Shown here piece by piece: positions 34,258 to 43,146 of a stretch of 64,000 nt of DNA. Source of the stretch: Bacillus_BE sp042263505 (GTDB taxonomy: Bacteria > Bacillota > Bacilli > Bacillales > Cytobacillaceae). The position numbers and the translations under genes are program-made. The first letter of the stretch is position 1. Each line of letters begins with the position of its first letter. The stretch covers positions 114,478 through 178,477 of the forward strand of contig NZ_JBHKFI010000009.1 of NCBI RefSeq assembly GCF_042263505.1, in the 5' to 3' direction. The notes beneath the pieces are model-generated. The model did not search any database. It was not told where the DNA came from and worked only from the letters and a program-made list of their open reading frames with translations.

Positions 34258-36018
34258 ATGCGTAAAACGAAAATAGTTTGTACAATTGGTCCTGCTAGTG
34301 AAAGTGTTGAAAAATTAACCGAACTAATTGATGCGGGAATGAACGTAGCAAGATTGAATTTTTCTCACGGTGACCATGATGAACATGGCCAAAGAATTAA
34401 AAATATCCGCGAAGCGGCTGAAAAGACTGGAAAAACTGTTGCCATTTTATTAGATACAAAAGGACCTGAAATTAGAACAAATAATATGGTAAATGGTGCT
34501 ATTGATCTTGTTCCTGGTCAAGATATCATTATTTCCATGACTGAAGTAGAAGGTACAACAGAAAAATTCTCAGTTACATATGCTGGCTTAATTGATGATG
34601 TCCATGTGGGTTCAAAAATTCTATTAGACGATGGTCTAATTGGTCTTGAAGTAACAAATATTAACCGAGATGCAGGCGAAATTACAACAAAAGTATTAAA
34701 TGGTGGAACCCTAAAGAATAAAAAAGGTGTAAATGTTCCAGGTGTATCTGTTAATTTACCAGGAATTACTGAAAAAGATGCCAATGATATTAAGTTCGGG
34801 ATTGAGCAAGGAATTGATTTTATTGCGGCATCTTTCGTTAGAAGAACAACAGATGTGTTAGAAATTCGTCAATTATTAGAAGAGAATAAAGCAACCCATA
34901 TTCATATTATTCCTAAAATTGAAAACCAAGAGGGCGTTGATAATATTGATGAGATTCTTGAAATCTCTGACGGCTTAATGGTTGCGCGTGGAGACCTTGG
35001 AGTGGAAATTCCTGCTGAAGAAGTTCCATTAGTGCAAAAGCAATTAATTAAAAAATGTAATACATTAGGGAAACCTGTTATTACAGCTACACAAATGTTG
35101 GATTCTATGCAAAGAAACCCTCGCCCAACACGTGCAGAAGCAAGTGACGTGGCAAATGCAATTTTTGATGGAACAGATGCGATTATGCTCTCTGGTGAAA
35201 CTGCTGCAGGATTATACCCAGTTGAAGCCGTTCAAACGATGCATAATATTGCCTCTCGTGCTGAAACTGCTTTAAATCATAAAGAGATTCTTTCAAAGAG
35301 AAGCAAAGATAATGAACATAATATTACCGATGCCATTGGACAATCTGTTGCCCATACGGCCTTGAATTTAGATGTTCATGCGATTATCACTCCAACAGCG
35401 AGCGGTCATACGGCAAGAATGATATCAAAATATCGTCCAGAAGCTCCGATTATCGCTGTAACATCAAACGATTATGTTTGCCGCCGGTTATCTTTAGTTT
35501 GGGGCGTATATCCTCAAATTGGGCAAAAATCAACTTCAACCGATGATATGCTTGATATTGCTGTTCAAGAAAGTTTAAATAGCGGCATTGTCAAACATGG
35601 GGACTTAGTCGTGATTACAGCTGGAGTTCCTGCTGGAGAAGTTGGTACAACCAATATGATGAAAATCCACGTTCTTGGGGATATTCTAGCAAAAGCTCAA
35701 GGGATTGGACGAAAATCAGCATATGGAAAAGTGGTTATTGCTAAGAATGCGCAAGAAGCATTAGAGAAAGTTACAGCAGGTTCCATTTTGGTAACGCTAG
35801 GTTCTGATCGTGAAATGGTTCCAGCTATTGAAAAATGCGGAGCCCTTATCACTGAAGAAGGCGGACTTACCAGCCATGCTGCAGTTGTAGGCTTAAGCAT
35901 TGGTATCCCAGTCATTGTCGGTGTTGAAAATGCTACTTCACTTTTGAAGGATGGCCAAGATATTACTGTTGATGCCAATCGTGGTGTGATTTATAACGGA
36001 TACGCAAGTGTGTTATAA
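34258..36018 (+). CDS. pyk: Pyruvate kinase
   Basis: A 586-residue enzyme making pyruvate and ATP from PEP. The core shows RKTKIVCTIGPASES (start), NVARLNFSHG, LLDTKGPEIRT, the catalytic PKIENQEGVDNI and MVARGDLGVEIP. Like other Bacillus enzymes, it carries an extra C-terminal PEP-utiliser-like domain (about 475-586) with the TEEGGLTSHAAVVG motif. ATG 34258 is well spaced from AGGAGGAAA; the TTG at 34252 is too close. Confidence 0.97.
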   Translation: MRKTKIVCTIGPASESVEKLTELIDAGMNVARLNFSHGDHDEHGQRIKNIREAAEKTGKTVAILLDTKGPEIRTNNMVNGAIDLVPGQDIIISMTEVEGTTEKFSVTYAGLIDDVHVGSKILLDDGLIGLEVTNINRDAGEITTKVLNGGTLKNKKGVNVPGVSVNLPGITEKDANDIKFGIEQGIDFIAASFVRRTTDVLEIRQLLEENKATHIHIIPKIENQEGVDNIDEILEISDGLMVARGDLGVEIPAEEVPLVQKQLIKKCNTLGKPVITATQMLDSMQRNPRPTRAEASDVANAIFDGTDAIMLSGETAAGLYPVEAVQTMHNIASRAETALNHKEILSKRSKDNEHNITDAIGQSVAHTALNLDVHAIITPTASGHTARMISKYRPEAPIIAVTSNDYVCRRLSLVWGVYPQIGQKSTSTDDMLDIAVQESLNSGIVKHGDLVVITAGVPAGEVGTTNMMKIHVLGDILAKAQGIGRKSAYGKVVIAKNAQEALEKVTAGSILVTLGSDREMVPAIEKCGALITEEGGLTSHAAVVGLSIGIPVIVGVENATSLLKDGQDITVDANRGVIYNGYASVL

Positions 36019-36031
36019 ATTGCTAAATTTC

Positions 36032-36059
36032 GAAAGGAAGGGTTTCCCTTCCTTTTTCA
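36032..36059 (+). terminator. Intrinsic terminator of pfkA-pyk
   Basis: AAAGGAAGGG and CCCTTCCTTT pair across a 3-nt loop and are followed by TTTC. Confidence 0.9.
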
Positions 36060-36118
36060 TGTTTTTAGTTGGTAAAATAGGAGTACATACAAAAGGATTT
36101 TTAGAAAGGATCTTGTGC

Positions 36119-36505
36119 ATGAGATATTTAATATTAATCCTAATTATTGTCCCAGCACTAGAAATAGCTCTCCTTATTATTTCAGGAAAAACAATTGGAA
36201 TTTTACCAACGATTGTCATGATTATTTTTACTGGTGTTTTGGGAGCTTATTTAGCAAAGAAACAAGGACTAGAGACGATTAGAAAACTTCAAGATCAGCT
36301 TCAGCGTGGGCAGATGCCCGGAATGGCTATATTAGATGGTGTTTGTATTCTTATTGGTGGGATTTTTCTATTGACTCCAGGATTTATCACTGATATTTTT
36401 GGCTTTTTGCTTTTATTACCTCCAACAAGGAAGTTTTTTCAATTTTTAATGATGAATGCGATAAGAAAAAGGATTAAGAATGGAAATATCAAAATCATCC
36501 GCTAA
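36119..36505 (+). CDS. fxsA: FxsA family membrane protein
   Basis: A 128-residue FxsA-domain protein with three to four hydrophobic segments (RYLILILIIVPALEIALLII, LPTIVMIIFTGVLGAYLA, LDGVCILIGGIFLLTPGFITDIFGFLLLLP) and the family motif LTPGF(I/L)TD. A basic tail follows. In E. coli FxsA is an inner-membrane protein linked to exclusion of phage T7; the Bacillus role is unknown (YtzA). ATG 36119 is preceded by AAAGGAT; a 37-codon upstream extension of the frame runs through the pyk terminator and is excluded. Confidence 0.88.
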   Translation: MRYLILILIIVPALEIALLIISGKTIGILPTIVMIIFTGVLGAYLAKKQGLETIRKLQDQLQRGQMPGMAILDGVCILIGGIFLLTPGFITDIFGFLLLLPPTRKFFQFLMMNAIRKRIKNGNIKIIR

Positions 36506-36539
36506 AAAAGTCAACTCTCTTTGCAAGAGTTGACTTTTC
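36504..36539. terminator. Bidirectional terminator between fxsA and ytvI
   Basis: AAAAAAGTCAACTCT and AGAGTTGACTTTTC form a long stem; T tracts exist on both strands. Confidence 0.9.
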
Positions 36540-36567
36540 ATCTTTTTCATCTAATGGGAAGGTTGTA

Positions 36568-37692
36568 TCATTTAATGATTTTTTCTTTTCCTTTAATAAA
36601 TAACCAAATATCTTTAAATACATTTGCTCGATGCAGGGTCGTGATAATCACCAAAGTTACAGGGCCGGCAATTAACCCAATAAACCCTAATAATTTAAAC
36701 CCTACAAATAAGGCGATTAAGGTAGCAAGTGGGTCAAGTCCGATATTGGAGGAGAGGACCTTAGGTTCCATAATTTGCCTTTGAGCTAGAACAATTACAT
36801 AAAGGATTCCTAATCCAATGGCCAACCCCATATCACCGGAAATGGCCTCATAAATGATCCAAGGGACAAAGATAGCACCAGTGCCTAAATAGGGGATAAT
36901 ATCGACAATCCCAGTAATGAGCGCAATCGTAATCGCATAATTAACACGTAAAACAAGCAGACCGATTAATATAATAACTGTAGTGATGGAAATTAATGTT
37001 AACTGTGCTTTGATAAAGCCAAATAAAGCCTTTTTTAAATCGGCTAAAACGGTCCTCGAGCTAATCATTGCCCGCTTTGGTAATAACTTGGCACCTAATG
37101 CAGATAAGCGATACCAATCCTTACTGATAAAAAAAGTGCCAAGTAAGGCAAATATCAAAACACTGGCTGCGTTCGGAAACCATGAAATAATATCGGGGAT
37201 ATTTCCAAAGAAAGTTTGAATAAAATTACCAACGGTTGACCCAATATTTTTTCCGACATTTTGAATGTTGGACATAATTGTATCTTGCTGTCCGACATCC
37301 AGATTATTAAAAAGGCTTGTTAACTGGTTGTATAGCGGAATGATCTGCGCTGCGAAGAATTTCTCTAAATAATCGATTAACGTATCGAGATGCCCTGGAA
37401 CAACATTGGCTAGGTAGTTGGCACCTGAGACAATTTCAGCAATCAATAGGGTAATCAATCCGGCGAAAATAGCAAGTATAAAGATAATACTGACGAGAAC
37501 GGCAAGTGCTCTTGGAAATTTTGCTTTTCTTTCTAAAAAATTCACAAGCGGATTAATAAAAAAGGCAATAATAAGACCAATAATAAATGGGTATGTAACT
37601 TTTGAAAGAAAGAAAAACGCAAGTAGGGCCAAAGCTACGAGTCCGATTACAATAAGAAAGCGAATTGTGCGATATATGTAAGTGGAATTCAA
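36568..37692 (-). CDS. ytvI: Sporulation integral membrane protein YtvI (AI-2E transporter family)
   Basis: A 374-residue protein with about eight transmembrane segments in the AI-2E/PerM arrangement: two at the N-terminus, a soluble region (about 80-150), and a hydrophobic C-terminal half with DIIPYLGTGAIFVPW and the conserved GLDPLATLIALFVGFKLLG. In B. subtilis YtvI is produced during sporulation; transport activity has not been shown. The start is TTG 37692 behind TGGAGG. It is convergent with fxsA. Confidence 0.87.
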   Translation of the reverse strand: MNSTYIYRTIRFLIVIGLVALALLAFFFLSKVTYPFIIGLIIAFFINPLVNFLERKAKFPRALAVLVSIIFILAIFAGLITLLIAEIVSGANYLANVVPGHLDTLIDYLEKFFAAQIIPLYNQLTSLFNNLDVGQQDTIMSNIQNVGKNIGSTVGNFIQTFFGNIPDIISWFPNAASVLIFALLGTFFISKDWYRLSALGAKLLPKRAMISSRTVLADLKKALFGFIKAQLTLISITTVIILIGLLVLRVNYAITIALITGIVDIIPYLGTGAIFVPWIIYEAISGDMGLAIGLGILYVIVLAQRQIMEPKVLSSNIGLDPLATLIALFVGFKLLGFIGLIAGPVTLVIITTLHRANVFKDIWLFIKGKEKIIK

Positions 37693-37879
37693 ATAAATAC
37701 CTCCATTTCAAATCCCTTTTTATTTATTCTAAATACGTTTAAAAAGAAATGAAAGTTTCAATTGGCTTGAATTTTATTAAATTTATTAGGTGAAAGGGAA
37801 AATCATTTGGTTTTATCTCAAATTCACGTGACGATTGAACCAATTATAGTTGATGGAATCTTCACGGATCTCTATTTAT

Positions 37880-38089
37880 CCCACTCTTAACGGACAGTAA
37901 GACTCCCACTTCAAGATTCTGAGAATACGAAGAAGATAAGTGGAGATCAACTGTCCGTAAAGGTCCGATAAGTTCAACTAACCATCAGTGGGGGATGAAT
38001 GGCAGACTAAAAGCGCGACGTCAATCGTAACGTCTGCACTAGCACGTCCTGTGCGTCGAAAACCCCCACTGATGGAAGTTTCACTTTAT
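37880..38089 (+). repeat. Modular hairpin repeat, copy 4 (210 bp; modules A-D-E-F)
   Basis: Same module set as copies 1 and 7. TTTAT precedes it (37875-37879) and ends it (38085-38089). It lies in the 444-nt interval between the divergent ytvI and ytwI genes and ends about 47 nt before the ytwI start, so it may have displaced or separated the ytwI promoter. Apart from the repeat, the interval is AT-rich with no recognisable gene. Confidence 0.9.
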
Positions 38090-38136
38090 TAGGCTTAAGT
38101 ATTGAATGAACACTTATTGAGAAAGGATGGGTTCCA

Positions 38137-38598
38137 TTGGCATTCGGACCATATATATTTCTTTTACTTATACTATTTATGGGCTTCTTATCAAAAAATA
38201 ATTCACTGATGTTTGCTGTAGGCTTTTTGTTATTATTAAAAGTGCTTGGCATTGATTCAAAAATTTTTTCTTATATACAATCAAAAGGGATTAATTGGGG
38301 GGTGACAGTCATAACAATTGCTGTGTTAGCGCCCATTGCGGCAGGGGAAATCGGATTTAAAGATTTATCAAGTACTTTTAAATCTCCGTTTGCATGGATA
38401 GCGTTAGTTTCCGGGGTAGCAGTCGCGTTGCTTGCCAAGGGGGGCGTCTCACTATTAGCAGAAGATCCACAAATTACGACGGCTTTAGTTTTAGGTACCA
38501 TCATTTCTGTAGCTCTTTTTAAGGGAGTGGCTGTAGGTCCTCTTATCGGGGCAGGGATTGCCTATTTGGCGATGAGAATTTTTGAGTTATTTCATTAG
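38137..38598 (+). CDS. ytwI: DUF441 membrane protein YtwI
   Basis: A 153-residue protein of four predicted transmembrane segments (GPYIFLLLILFMGFL; LMFAVGFLLLLKVLGI; WGVTVITIAVLAPIAAGEIGF; and the C-terminal half), matching UPF0756/DUF441. TTG 38137 follows AGAAAGGATGG. Function is unknown. It lies between ytvI and citZ as in B. subtilis, but here is bracketed by two copies of the modular repeat. Confidence 0.87.
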   Translation: MAFGPYIFLLLILFMGFLSKNNSLMFAVGFLLLLKVLGIDSKIFSYIQSKGINWGVTVITIAVLAPIAAGEIGFKDLSSTFKSPFAWIALVSGVAVALLAKGGVSLLAEDPQITTALVLGTIISVALFKGVAVGPLIGAGIAYLAMRIFELFH

Positions 38599-38660
38599 CG
38601 TATAAAAGAGAGAATTTTGTAGAAAAGCTTTTCTCATCTTATTTTTTGTCTCGTTTTTAT

Positions 38661-38926
38661 CCCACTCTTAACGGACATTTTGACTCCCACTTCAAGATTC
38701 TGAGAATACGAAGAAGATAAGTGGGAGATCAACTGTCCGTAAAGGTCCGACGACGGACAGGATGTCCTAGTCAGGCGAAAGCCACAGGACGTGGCGCTAT
38801 GAGCGTGATAAGTGAAATAAGATTTTTCTTTGGGCTTCAGCCCTTAGAAAAACCAATCAGGCTTTGCGTGACTAACCATCAGTGGGGGATGAATGGAAAC
38901 CCCCACTGATGGAAGTTTCACTTTAT
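38661..38926 (+). repeat. Modular hairpin repeat, copy 5 (266 bp; modules A-B-C-D-F)
   Basis: Lacks only module E: D is joined directly to F as GGGGGATGAATGGAAACCCCC. The outer A stem has the same decay as copy 2 (ACGGACATTTT). TTTAT precedes (38656-38660) and ends it. It stands between ytwI and the hairpin terminator at 38931-38967, which suggests insertion upstream of the original ytwI terminator. Confidence 0.9.
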
Positions 38927-38930
38927 AGAA

Positions 38931-38968
38931 AAGGAATGGCTGACCTCATGCGGCTATTCTTTTTTTAT
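38931..38968 (+). terminator. Terminator downstream of ytwI and repeat copy 5
   Basis: GAATGGCTG and CGGCTATTC pair (with G-T pairs) and are followed by seven T. It ends transcripts that would include the repeat. Confidence 0.82.
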
Positions 38969-39031
38969 CGAAAAAAGAGAGGATATAGTTTTCTAAAAAA
39001 ATAATATTTTTACATAATTTGAGCTTTTCCA

Positions 39032-39060
39032 TTCACAAAAATCTGATAATTGTTTATAAT
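39032..39060 (+). promoter_or_regulatory. Predicted citZ promoter
   Basis: TTCACA (39032-39037), a 17-nt spacer and a perfect TATAAT (39055-39060). The start point should be near 39067, giving a leader of about 250 nt before citZ. Confidence 0.72.
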
Positions 39061-39066
39061 AAGACT

Positions 39067-39316
39067 TGTAGCGCAGCCCACATGTGGAATATGCGCATTT
39101 CGATATATACACAGTAAAAATGTTATTAAATTAAAGAGAAATGTAAGCATTTTCTTTTTTTAATAAGAAGGATGTTCTTATTAGACAGGGGAGGGCTCAG
39201 CTAATAAGGGTGTGTTGGGCAGGGATGGTTACAGCTTTTATTTAGGAGAAAACCATTAGCACCATAAGAACGATGACAAAAGGGCAAGGGGAAATTTTTA
39301 TTGTAAAGGAGAATGA
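39067..39316 (+). promoter_or_regulatory. Long structured citZ leader
   Basis: Immediately after the promoter, GCGCA and TGCGC (39071-39096) enclose CCACATGTGG. Later, CTTATTAG and CTAATAAG (about 39176-39208) and ATGGTT/AACCAT (about 39226-39257) form two further hairpins. None has a terminator-like T tract, so an mRNA-stability or translation role is more likely than attenuation. Confidence 0.5.
39142..39155 (+). promoter_or_regulatory. cre-like site in the citZ leader
   Basis: TGTAAGCATTTTCT matches TGWAANCGNTNWCA at 12 of 14 positions. At about +75 it could act as a CcpA roadblock, in line with known catabolite repression of citZ in B. subtilis. Confidence 0.55.
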
Positions 39317-39319
39317 ATG

Positions 39320-40438
39320 ATGACAGTTACACGTGGTCTTGAAGGGGTTGTAGCAACAACATCTTCGATTAGTTCTATTATTGATGATACTTTAACTTAT
39401 GTTGGGTATAATATCGATGATTTAGCCGTTAATGCTAGTTTCGAAGAAGTAATCTATCTTTTATGGCATAGAAAGCTTCCAACGCTTTCTGAATTAGAGG
39501 AATTAAATCAACAATTAGCTGAAAATGCGGATTTACCAAAAGAAGTGCTAGATCATTTTTCGATGTATCCAATTGAAAAAGTTCATCCAATGGCAGCTCT
39601 TCGAACAGCAGTTTCTTTACTTGGCCTTTATGATGAAGAAGCAGACAAAATGGACCCAGAAGCAAACTATCGTAAAGCCATTCGTTTGCAAGCGAAAATT
39701 CCAACAATAGTAACTGCATTCGCTCGTATAAGAAAAGGATTAGCTCCAGTATCTCCGAGAAAAGATCTAAGCTTTGCAGCAAATTTTCTTTATATGTTAA
39801 GCGGTGAAGAGCCAAAAGAAATTGCTGTTGAAGCATTTAATAAAGCACTCGTTCTTCATGCGGATCATGAATTAAATGCCTCTACATTTACAGCCCGTGT
39901 TTGTGTTGCAACTTTATCTGACATTTATTCTGGTATTACTGCAGCCATAGGAGCTCTAAAGGGTCCGCTACATGGGGGAGCAAATGAAGCAGTTATGAAG
40001 ATGCTTTCCGAAATTGGATCCATTGAAAATACCGAAAGCTATATTCGTGAAAAATTAGCGAATAAAGAAAAAATAATGGGCTTTGGACATCGTGTATATC
40101 AAAACGGAGATCCTCGGGCGAAGCACTTAAGATTAATGTCTGAAAAGCTTACGAAGCTAACAGGTGAGCCACAATGGTATAAAATGTCTACAAGAATTGA
40201 AGAAATTGTAACGGGTGAAAAGAATTTACCACCAAATGTAGATTTCTATTCTGCTTCTGTTTATCATAGTTTAGGAATTGATCATGATTTATTTACTCCA
40301 ATTTTTGCTGTTAGCCGCACGTCAGGTTGGTTAGCTCATATTCTAGAACAATATGAAAATAATCGTCTAATTCGTCCTCGAGCAGACTATATTGGTCCTG
40401 GAATGCAGAGATATATTCCAATTGTCCAAAGAGGCTAA
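39320..40438 (+). CDS. citZ: Citrate synthase
   Basis: A 372-residue type II-like short citrate synthase feeding the TCA cycle. Motifs: TRGLEGVVATTSSIS at the N-terminus, HPMAALRTAVSLLG (about 92-105), the catalytic His in LHADHELNASTFTAR (about 175-189), GPLHGGANEAV (about 214-224), FGHRVYQNGDPRA (about 254-266) and the catalytic Asp in NVDFYSASVYHSLG. ATG 39320 or the adjacent ATG 39317 can start it; 39320 gives the conserved MTVTRG. It heads the citZ-icd-mdh gene set. Confidence 0.96.
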   Translation: MTVTRGLEGVVATTSSISSIIDDTLTYVGYNIDDLAVNASFEEVIYLLWHRKLPTLSELEELNQQLAENADLPKEVLDHFSMYPIEKVHPMAALRTAVSLLGLYDEEADKMDPEANYRKAIRLQAKIPTIVTAFARIRKGLAPVSPRKDLSFAANFLYMLSGEEPKEIAVEAFNKALVLHADHELNASTFTARVCVATLSDIYSGITAAIGALKGPLHGGANEAVMKMLSEIGSIENTESYIREKLANKEKIMGFGHRVYQNGDPRAKHLRLMSEKLTKLTGEPQWYKMSTRIEEIVTGEKNLPPNVDFYSASVYHSLGIDHDLFTPIFAVSRTSGWLAHILEQYENNRLIRPRADYIGPGMQRYIPIVQRG

Positions 40439-40564
40439 GCTACTTACATGGGTATATGAAGAACGTTTCGGGTGAAAAATCCGAATCATGCTTCTTTTAA
40501 CAAATATATATAGAAGGCAGCATTTCACGTAAAAGTAAAGTGGCTGCATACGAGAAAATAGGGT

Positions 40565-40601
40565 AAAAAGGTTAGAAATTAACTTTCTAACCTTTGTATT
40601 A
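40565..40601 (+). terminator. Hairpin between citZ and icd
   Basis: AAAAGGTTAGAAA and TTTCTAACCTTT pair across a 4-nt loop; the following TTTGTATT tract is weak, so termination may be partial and allow citZ-icd readthrough. Confidence 0.65.
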
Positions 40602-40714
40602 TGATAAAAAGTAAAGAGCTAAAAGAATTTGTCTTTTCTTTGAACAAAACAAGAAGTATTATAAAAGAGGACAAATGGGTGTTCAAACTTTTTTGATTTT
40701 GGAGGGAGAAAAAT

Positions 40715-41983
40715 ATGCAAGGTGAAAAAATCACGGTTACTAATGGAGTTCTAAACGTACCAAATAATCCAATTGTCCCTTTTATTGAGGGAGACGGTAC
40801 AGGACCAGACATTTGGGCATCTGCATCCAGAGTTTTAGATGCTGCTGTAGAAAAGGCTTATAAAGGTGAACGTAAAATCGTATGGAAAGAAGTATTAGCG
40901 GGTGAAAAAGCCTTTAACACAACAGGTGAGTGGCTACCAGCTGAAACTTTAGAAGTTATTAATGAATATTTAATCGCTATTAAAGGTCCATTAACAACTC
41001 CTGTTGGTGGAGGAATTCGTTCTTTAAACGTAGCACTCCGTCAGGAATTAGATTTATTTGTTTGTTTACGACCAGTTCGTTGGTTTGAAGGAGTTCCTTC
41101 ACCAGTAAAACGTCCACAGGATACAGATATGGTTATTTTCCGCGAAAATACAGAGGATATCTATTCTGGAATTGAATATGCTCAAGGAACAGAAGAAGTG
41201 AAAAAGCTTATAAGCTTCCTTCAAAATGAATTAGGGGTTAAAAAGATTCGTTTTCCAGAAACTTCAGGCATTGGGATTAAACCAATTTCAAAAGAAGGCA
41301 CTAGTCGTTTAGTTCGTGCAGCAATCAATTATGCCATTAAAGAAGGACGTAAATCTGTTACGATTGTACATAAAGGCAATATTATGAAATATACGGAAGG
41401 TGCGTTCAAAAATTGGGGTTATGAGCTTGCTGAAGCTGAATTCGGGGAACAAGTATTCACTTGGGCTCAATATGACCGCATTAAAGAGGAACAAGGGGTA
41501 GAAGCTGCAAATAAGGCTCAAGCAGATGCTGAAGCAGCTGGAAAAATCATTGTGAAGGATGCAATCGCAGATATTTTCTTACAACAAATCCTCACTCGCC
41601 CACGTGAATTTGATGTTGTAGCTACAATGAATTTAAATGGTGATTTCATTTCTGATGCACTAGCTGCACAAGTAGGTGGAATTGGTATTGCTCCAGGAGC
41701 AAATATCAATTATGAAACTGGGCATGCAATCTTTGAAGCAACACATGGTACAGCACCAAAATACGCAGGCCTAGATAAAGTAAATCCTTCTTCAGTCATT
41801 TTATCTGGTGTATTAATGCTAGAACATTTAGGCTGGAATGAAGCGGCAAATTTAATTGTAAAATCTATGGAGAAATCAATAGATTCTAAAGTTGTAACCT
41901 ATGACTTTGCTCGTTTAATGGATGGGGCAACTGAAGTGAAATGTTCTGAATTTGGAGATGAATTAATTAAGAACATGGATTAA
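40715..41983 (+). CDS. icd: NADP-dependent isocitrate dehydrogenase
   Basis: A 422-residue enzyme forming 2-oxoglutarate, of B. subtilis CitC length. FIEGDGTGPDIW (about 23-34), the substrate Ser/Asn region GGGIRSLNVALRQELDLFVC (about 103-122), FRENTEDIYSGIEY (about 145-158), the catalytic Lys in VTIVHKGNIMKYTEG and the metal Asp in ATMNLNGDFISD are visible. GGAGGGAG precedes the ATG by 7 nt. It is separated from citZ by 276 nt holding a hairpin. Confidence 0.97.
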   Translation: MQGEKITVTNGVLNVPNNPIVPFIEGDGTGPDIWASASRVLDAAVEKAYKGERKIVWKEVLAGEKAFNTTGEWLPAETLEVINEYLIAIKGPLTTPVGGGIRSLNVALRQELDLFVCLRPVRWFEGVPSPVKRPQDTDMVIFRENTEDIYSGIEYAQGTEEVKKLISFLQNELGVKKIRFPETSGIGIKPISKEGTSRLVRAAINYAIKEGRKSVTIVHKGNIMKYTEGAFKNWGYELAEAEFGEQVFTWAQYDRIKEEQGVEAANKAQADAEAAGKIIVKDAIADIFLQQILTRPREFDVVATMNLNGDFISDALAAQVGGIGIAPGANINYETGHAIFEATHGTAPKYAGLDKVNPSSVILSGVLMLEHLGWNEAANLIVKSMEKSIDSKVVTYDFARLMDGATEVKCSEFGDELIKNMD

Positions 41984-41997
41984 TGATGGCCTATTAA

Positions 41998-42030
41998 AGC
42001 TGTTCTCTAATATAGAGAACAGCATTGATT
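41998..42030 (+). terminator. Hairpin between icd and mdh
   Basis: GCTGTTCTCTA and TAGAGAACAGC form a strong stem, followed only by ATTGATTCTTT. It is a weak terminator or an mRNA-processing structure. Confidence 0.6.
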
Positions 42031-42069
42031 CTTTCACAATTTAAGACAAATTTAAGGGGGGAACTTAAA

Positions 42070-43008
42070 ATGTCATTGAATCGTAAGAAGGTTTCTGTCA
42101 TCGGTGGAGGATTTACTGGAGCAACTACGGCTTTCTTTATAGCACAAAAGGAGCTTGCAGATGTCGTTTTAGTGGATATTCCACAAATGGAAAATTCAAC
42201 AAAGGGGAAGGCATTGGATATGCTTGAAGCTAGTCCAGTTCAAGGATTTGATGCCAATATTATCGGAACATCCAATTATGAGGATATAAAGGATTCTGCT
42301 ATAGTGGTCATTACAGCAGGAATTGCACGTAAGCCAGGCATGAGCCGTGATGACTTAGTTCAAACGAACCAAAAGATCATGAAAAGTGTAGCACAAGAAA
42401 TTGTTCAATATGCACCAAATGCTTATATTGTTGTTCTAACCAATCCTGTAGACGCTATGACTTACACAGTATTCAAAGAAACAGGGTTCCCAAAAAATCG
42501 CGTAATTGGGCAATCAGGTGTACTGGATACAGCACGTTTCCGTACCTTTATCGCTCAAGAATTAAATCTATCCGTGAAAGATGTAACGGGATTTGTATTA
42601 GGAGGACATGGGGACGATATGGTTCCACTTGTTCGCTATTCTTATGCTGGAGGAATTCCATTAGAAACCTTAATTCCAAAAGATCGTCTTGAAGCCATTG
42701 TGGAACGTACACGTAAAGGCGGCGGAGAAATCGTTAATTTATTAGGAAATGGAAGCGCTTATTACGCACCTGCTGCTTCATTAGTCGAAATGTGTGAAGC
42801 TATTCTTAAGGATCAGCGTCGCGTTCTTCCTTCAATTGCTTACCTAGAAGGCGAATATGGCTATGATGGAATTTACTTAGGTGTTCCTACTATCTTAGGA
42901 GCGAATGGAATTGAAAAAGTCATCGAACTTGAACTTACAGAAACAGAAAAAGCAGCATTAAACAAATCTGCTGAGTCAGTTCGTAATGTTATGGCTGTTT
43001 TGTCATAA
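42070..43008 (+). CDS. mdh: Malate dehydrogenase
   Basis: A 312-residue LDH-like malate dehydrogenase. Motifs: VSVIGGGFTGATTAFF (about 8-23), the substrate-binding ITAGIARKPGMSRDDLVQTN (about 79-98; the first Arg marks malate rather than lactate specificity), VLTNPVDAMTY (about 118-128) and the catalytic His in FVLGGHGDDMVPL (about 174-186). ATG 42070 is preceded by GGGGGAAC; an upstream in-frame extension to 42025 is excluded. Confidence 0.97.
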   Translation: MSLNRKKVSVIGGGFTGATTAFFIAQKELADVVLVDIPQMENSTKGKALDMLEASPVQGFDANIIGTSNYEDIKDSAIVVITAGIARKPGMSRDDLVQTNQKIMKSVAQEIVQYAPNAYIVVLTNPVDAMTYTVFKETGFPKNRVIGQSGVLDTARFRTFIAQELNLSVKDVTGFVLGGHGDDMVPLVRYSYAGGIPLETLIPKDRLEAIVERTRKGGGEIVNLLGNGSAYYAPAASLVEMCEAILKDQRRVLPSIAYLEGEYGYDGIYLGVPTILGANGIEKVIELELTETEKAALNKSAESVRNVMAVLS

Positions 43009-43021
43009 TTAACTAAAATAA

Positions 43022-43058
43022 TTGCCTAGAGAGAATCATAATCTCTAGGCTTTTTTAA
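43022..43058 (+). terminator. Intrinsic terminator of mdh
   Basis: GCCTAGAGA pairs with TCTCTAGGC across a 9-nt loop, followed by six T. Confidence 0.92.
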
Positions 43059-43132
43059 TCCTAAATTTTGGATGAAATTGTTTAATTATGGTAAGGTAGA
43101 AAAGAAAAACTCGATAAAAGAATGTTTATTTT

Positions 43133-43146
43133 TGAAAACGTTTTCA
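43133..43146. promoter_or_regulatory. cre box upstream of the disrupted maoC gene
   Basis: TGAAAACGTTTTCA is a perfect palindrome and a full match to TGWAANCGNTNWCA. It ends 19 nt before the maoC start codon, close to where a promoter or transcript start would be, so CcpA would most likely repress. Confidence 0.82.

Noticed and set aside
36008..36118. N-terminal extension of fxsA
   Set aside because: It reads through the pyk terminator and has no ribosome binding site; the conserved protein starts at 36119.
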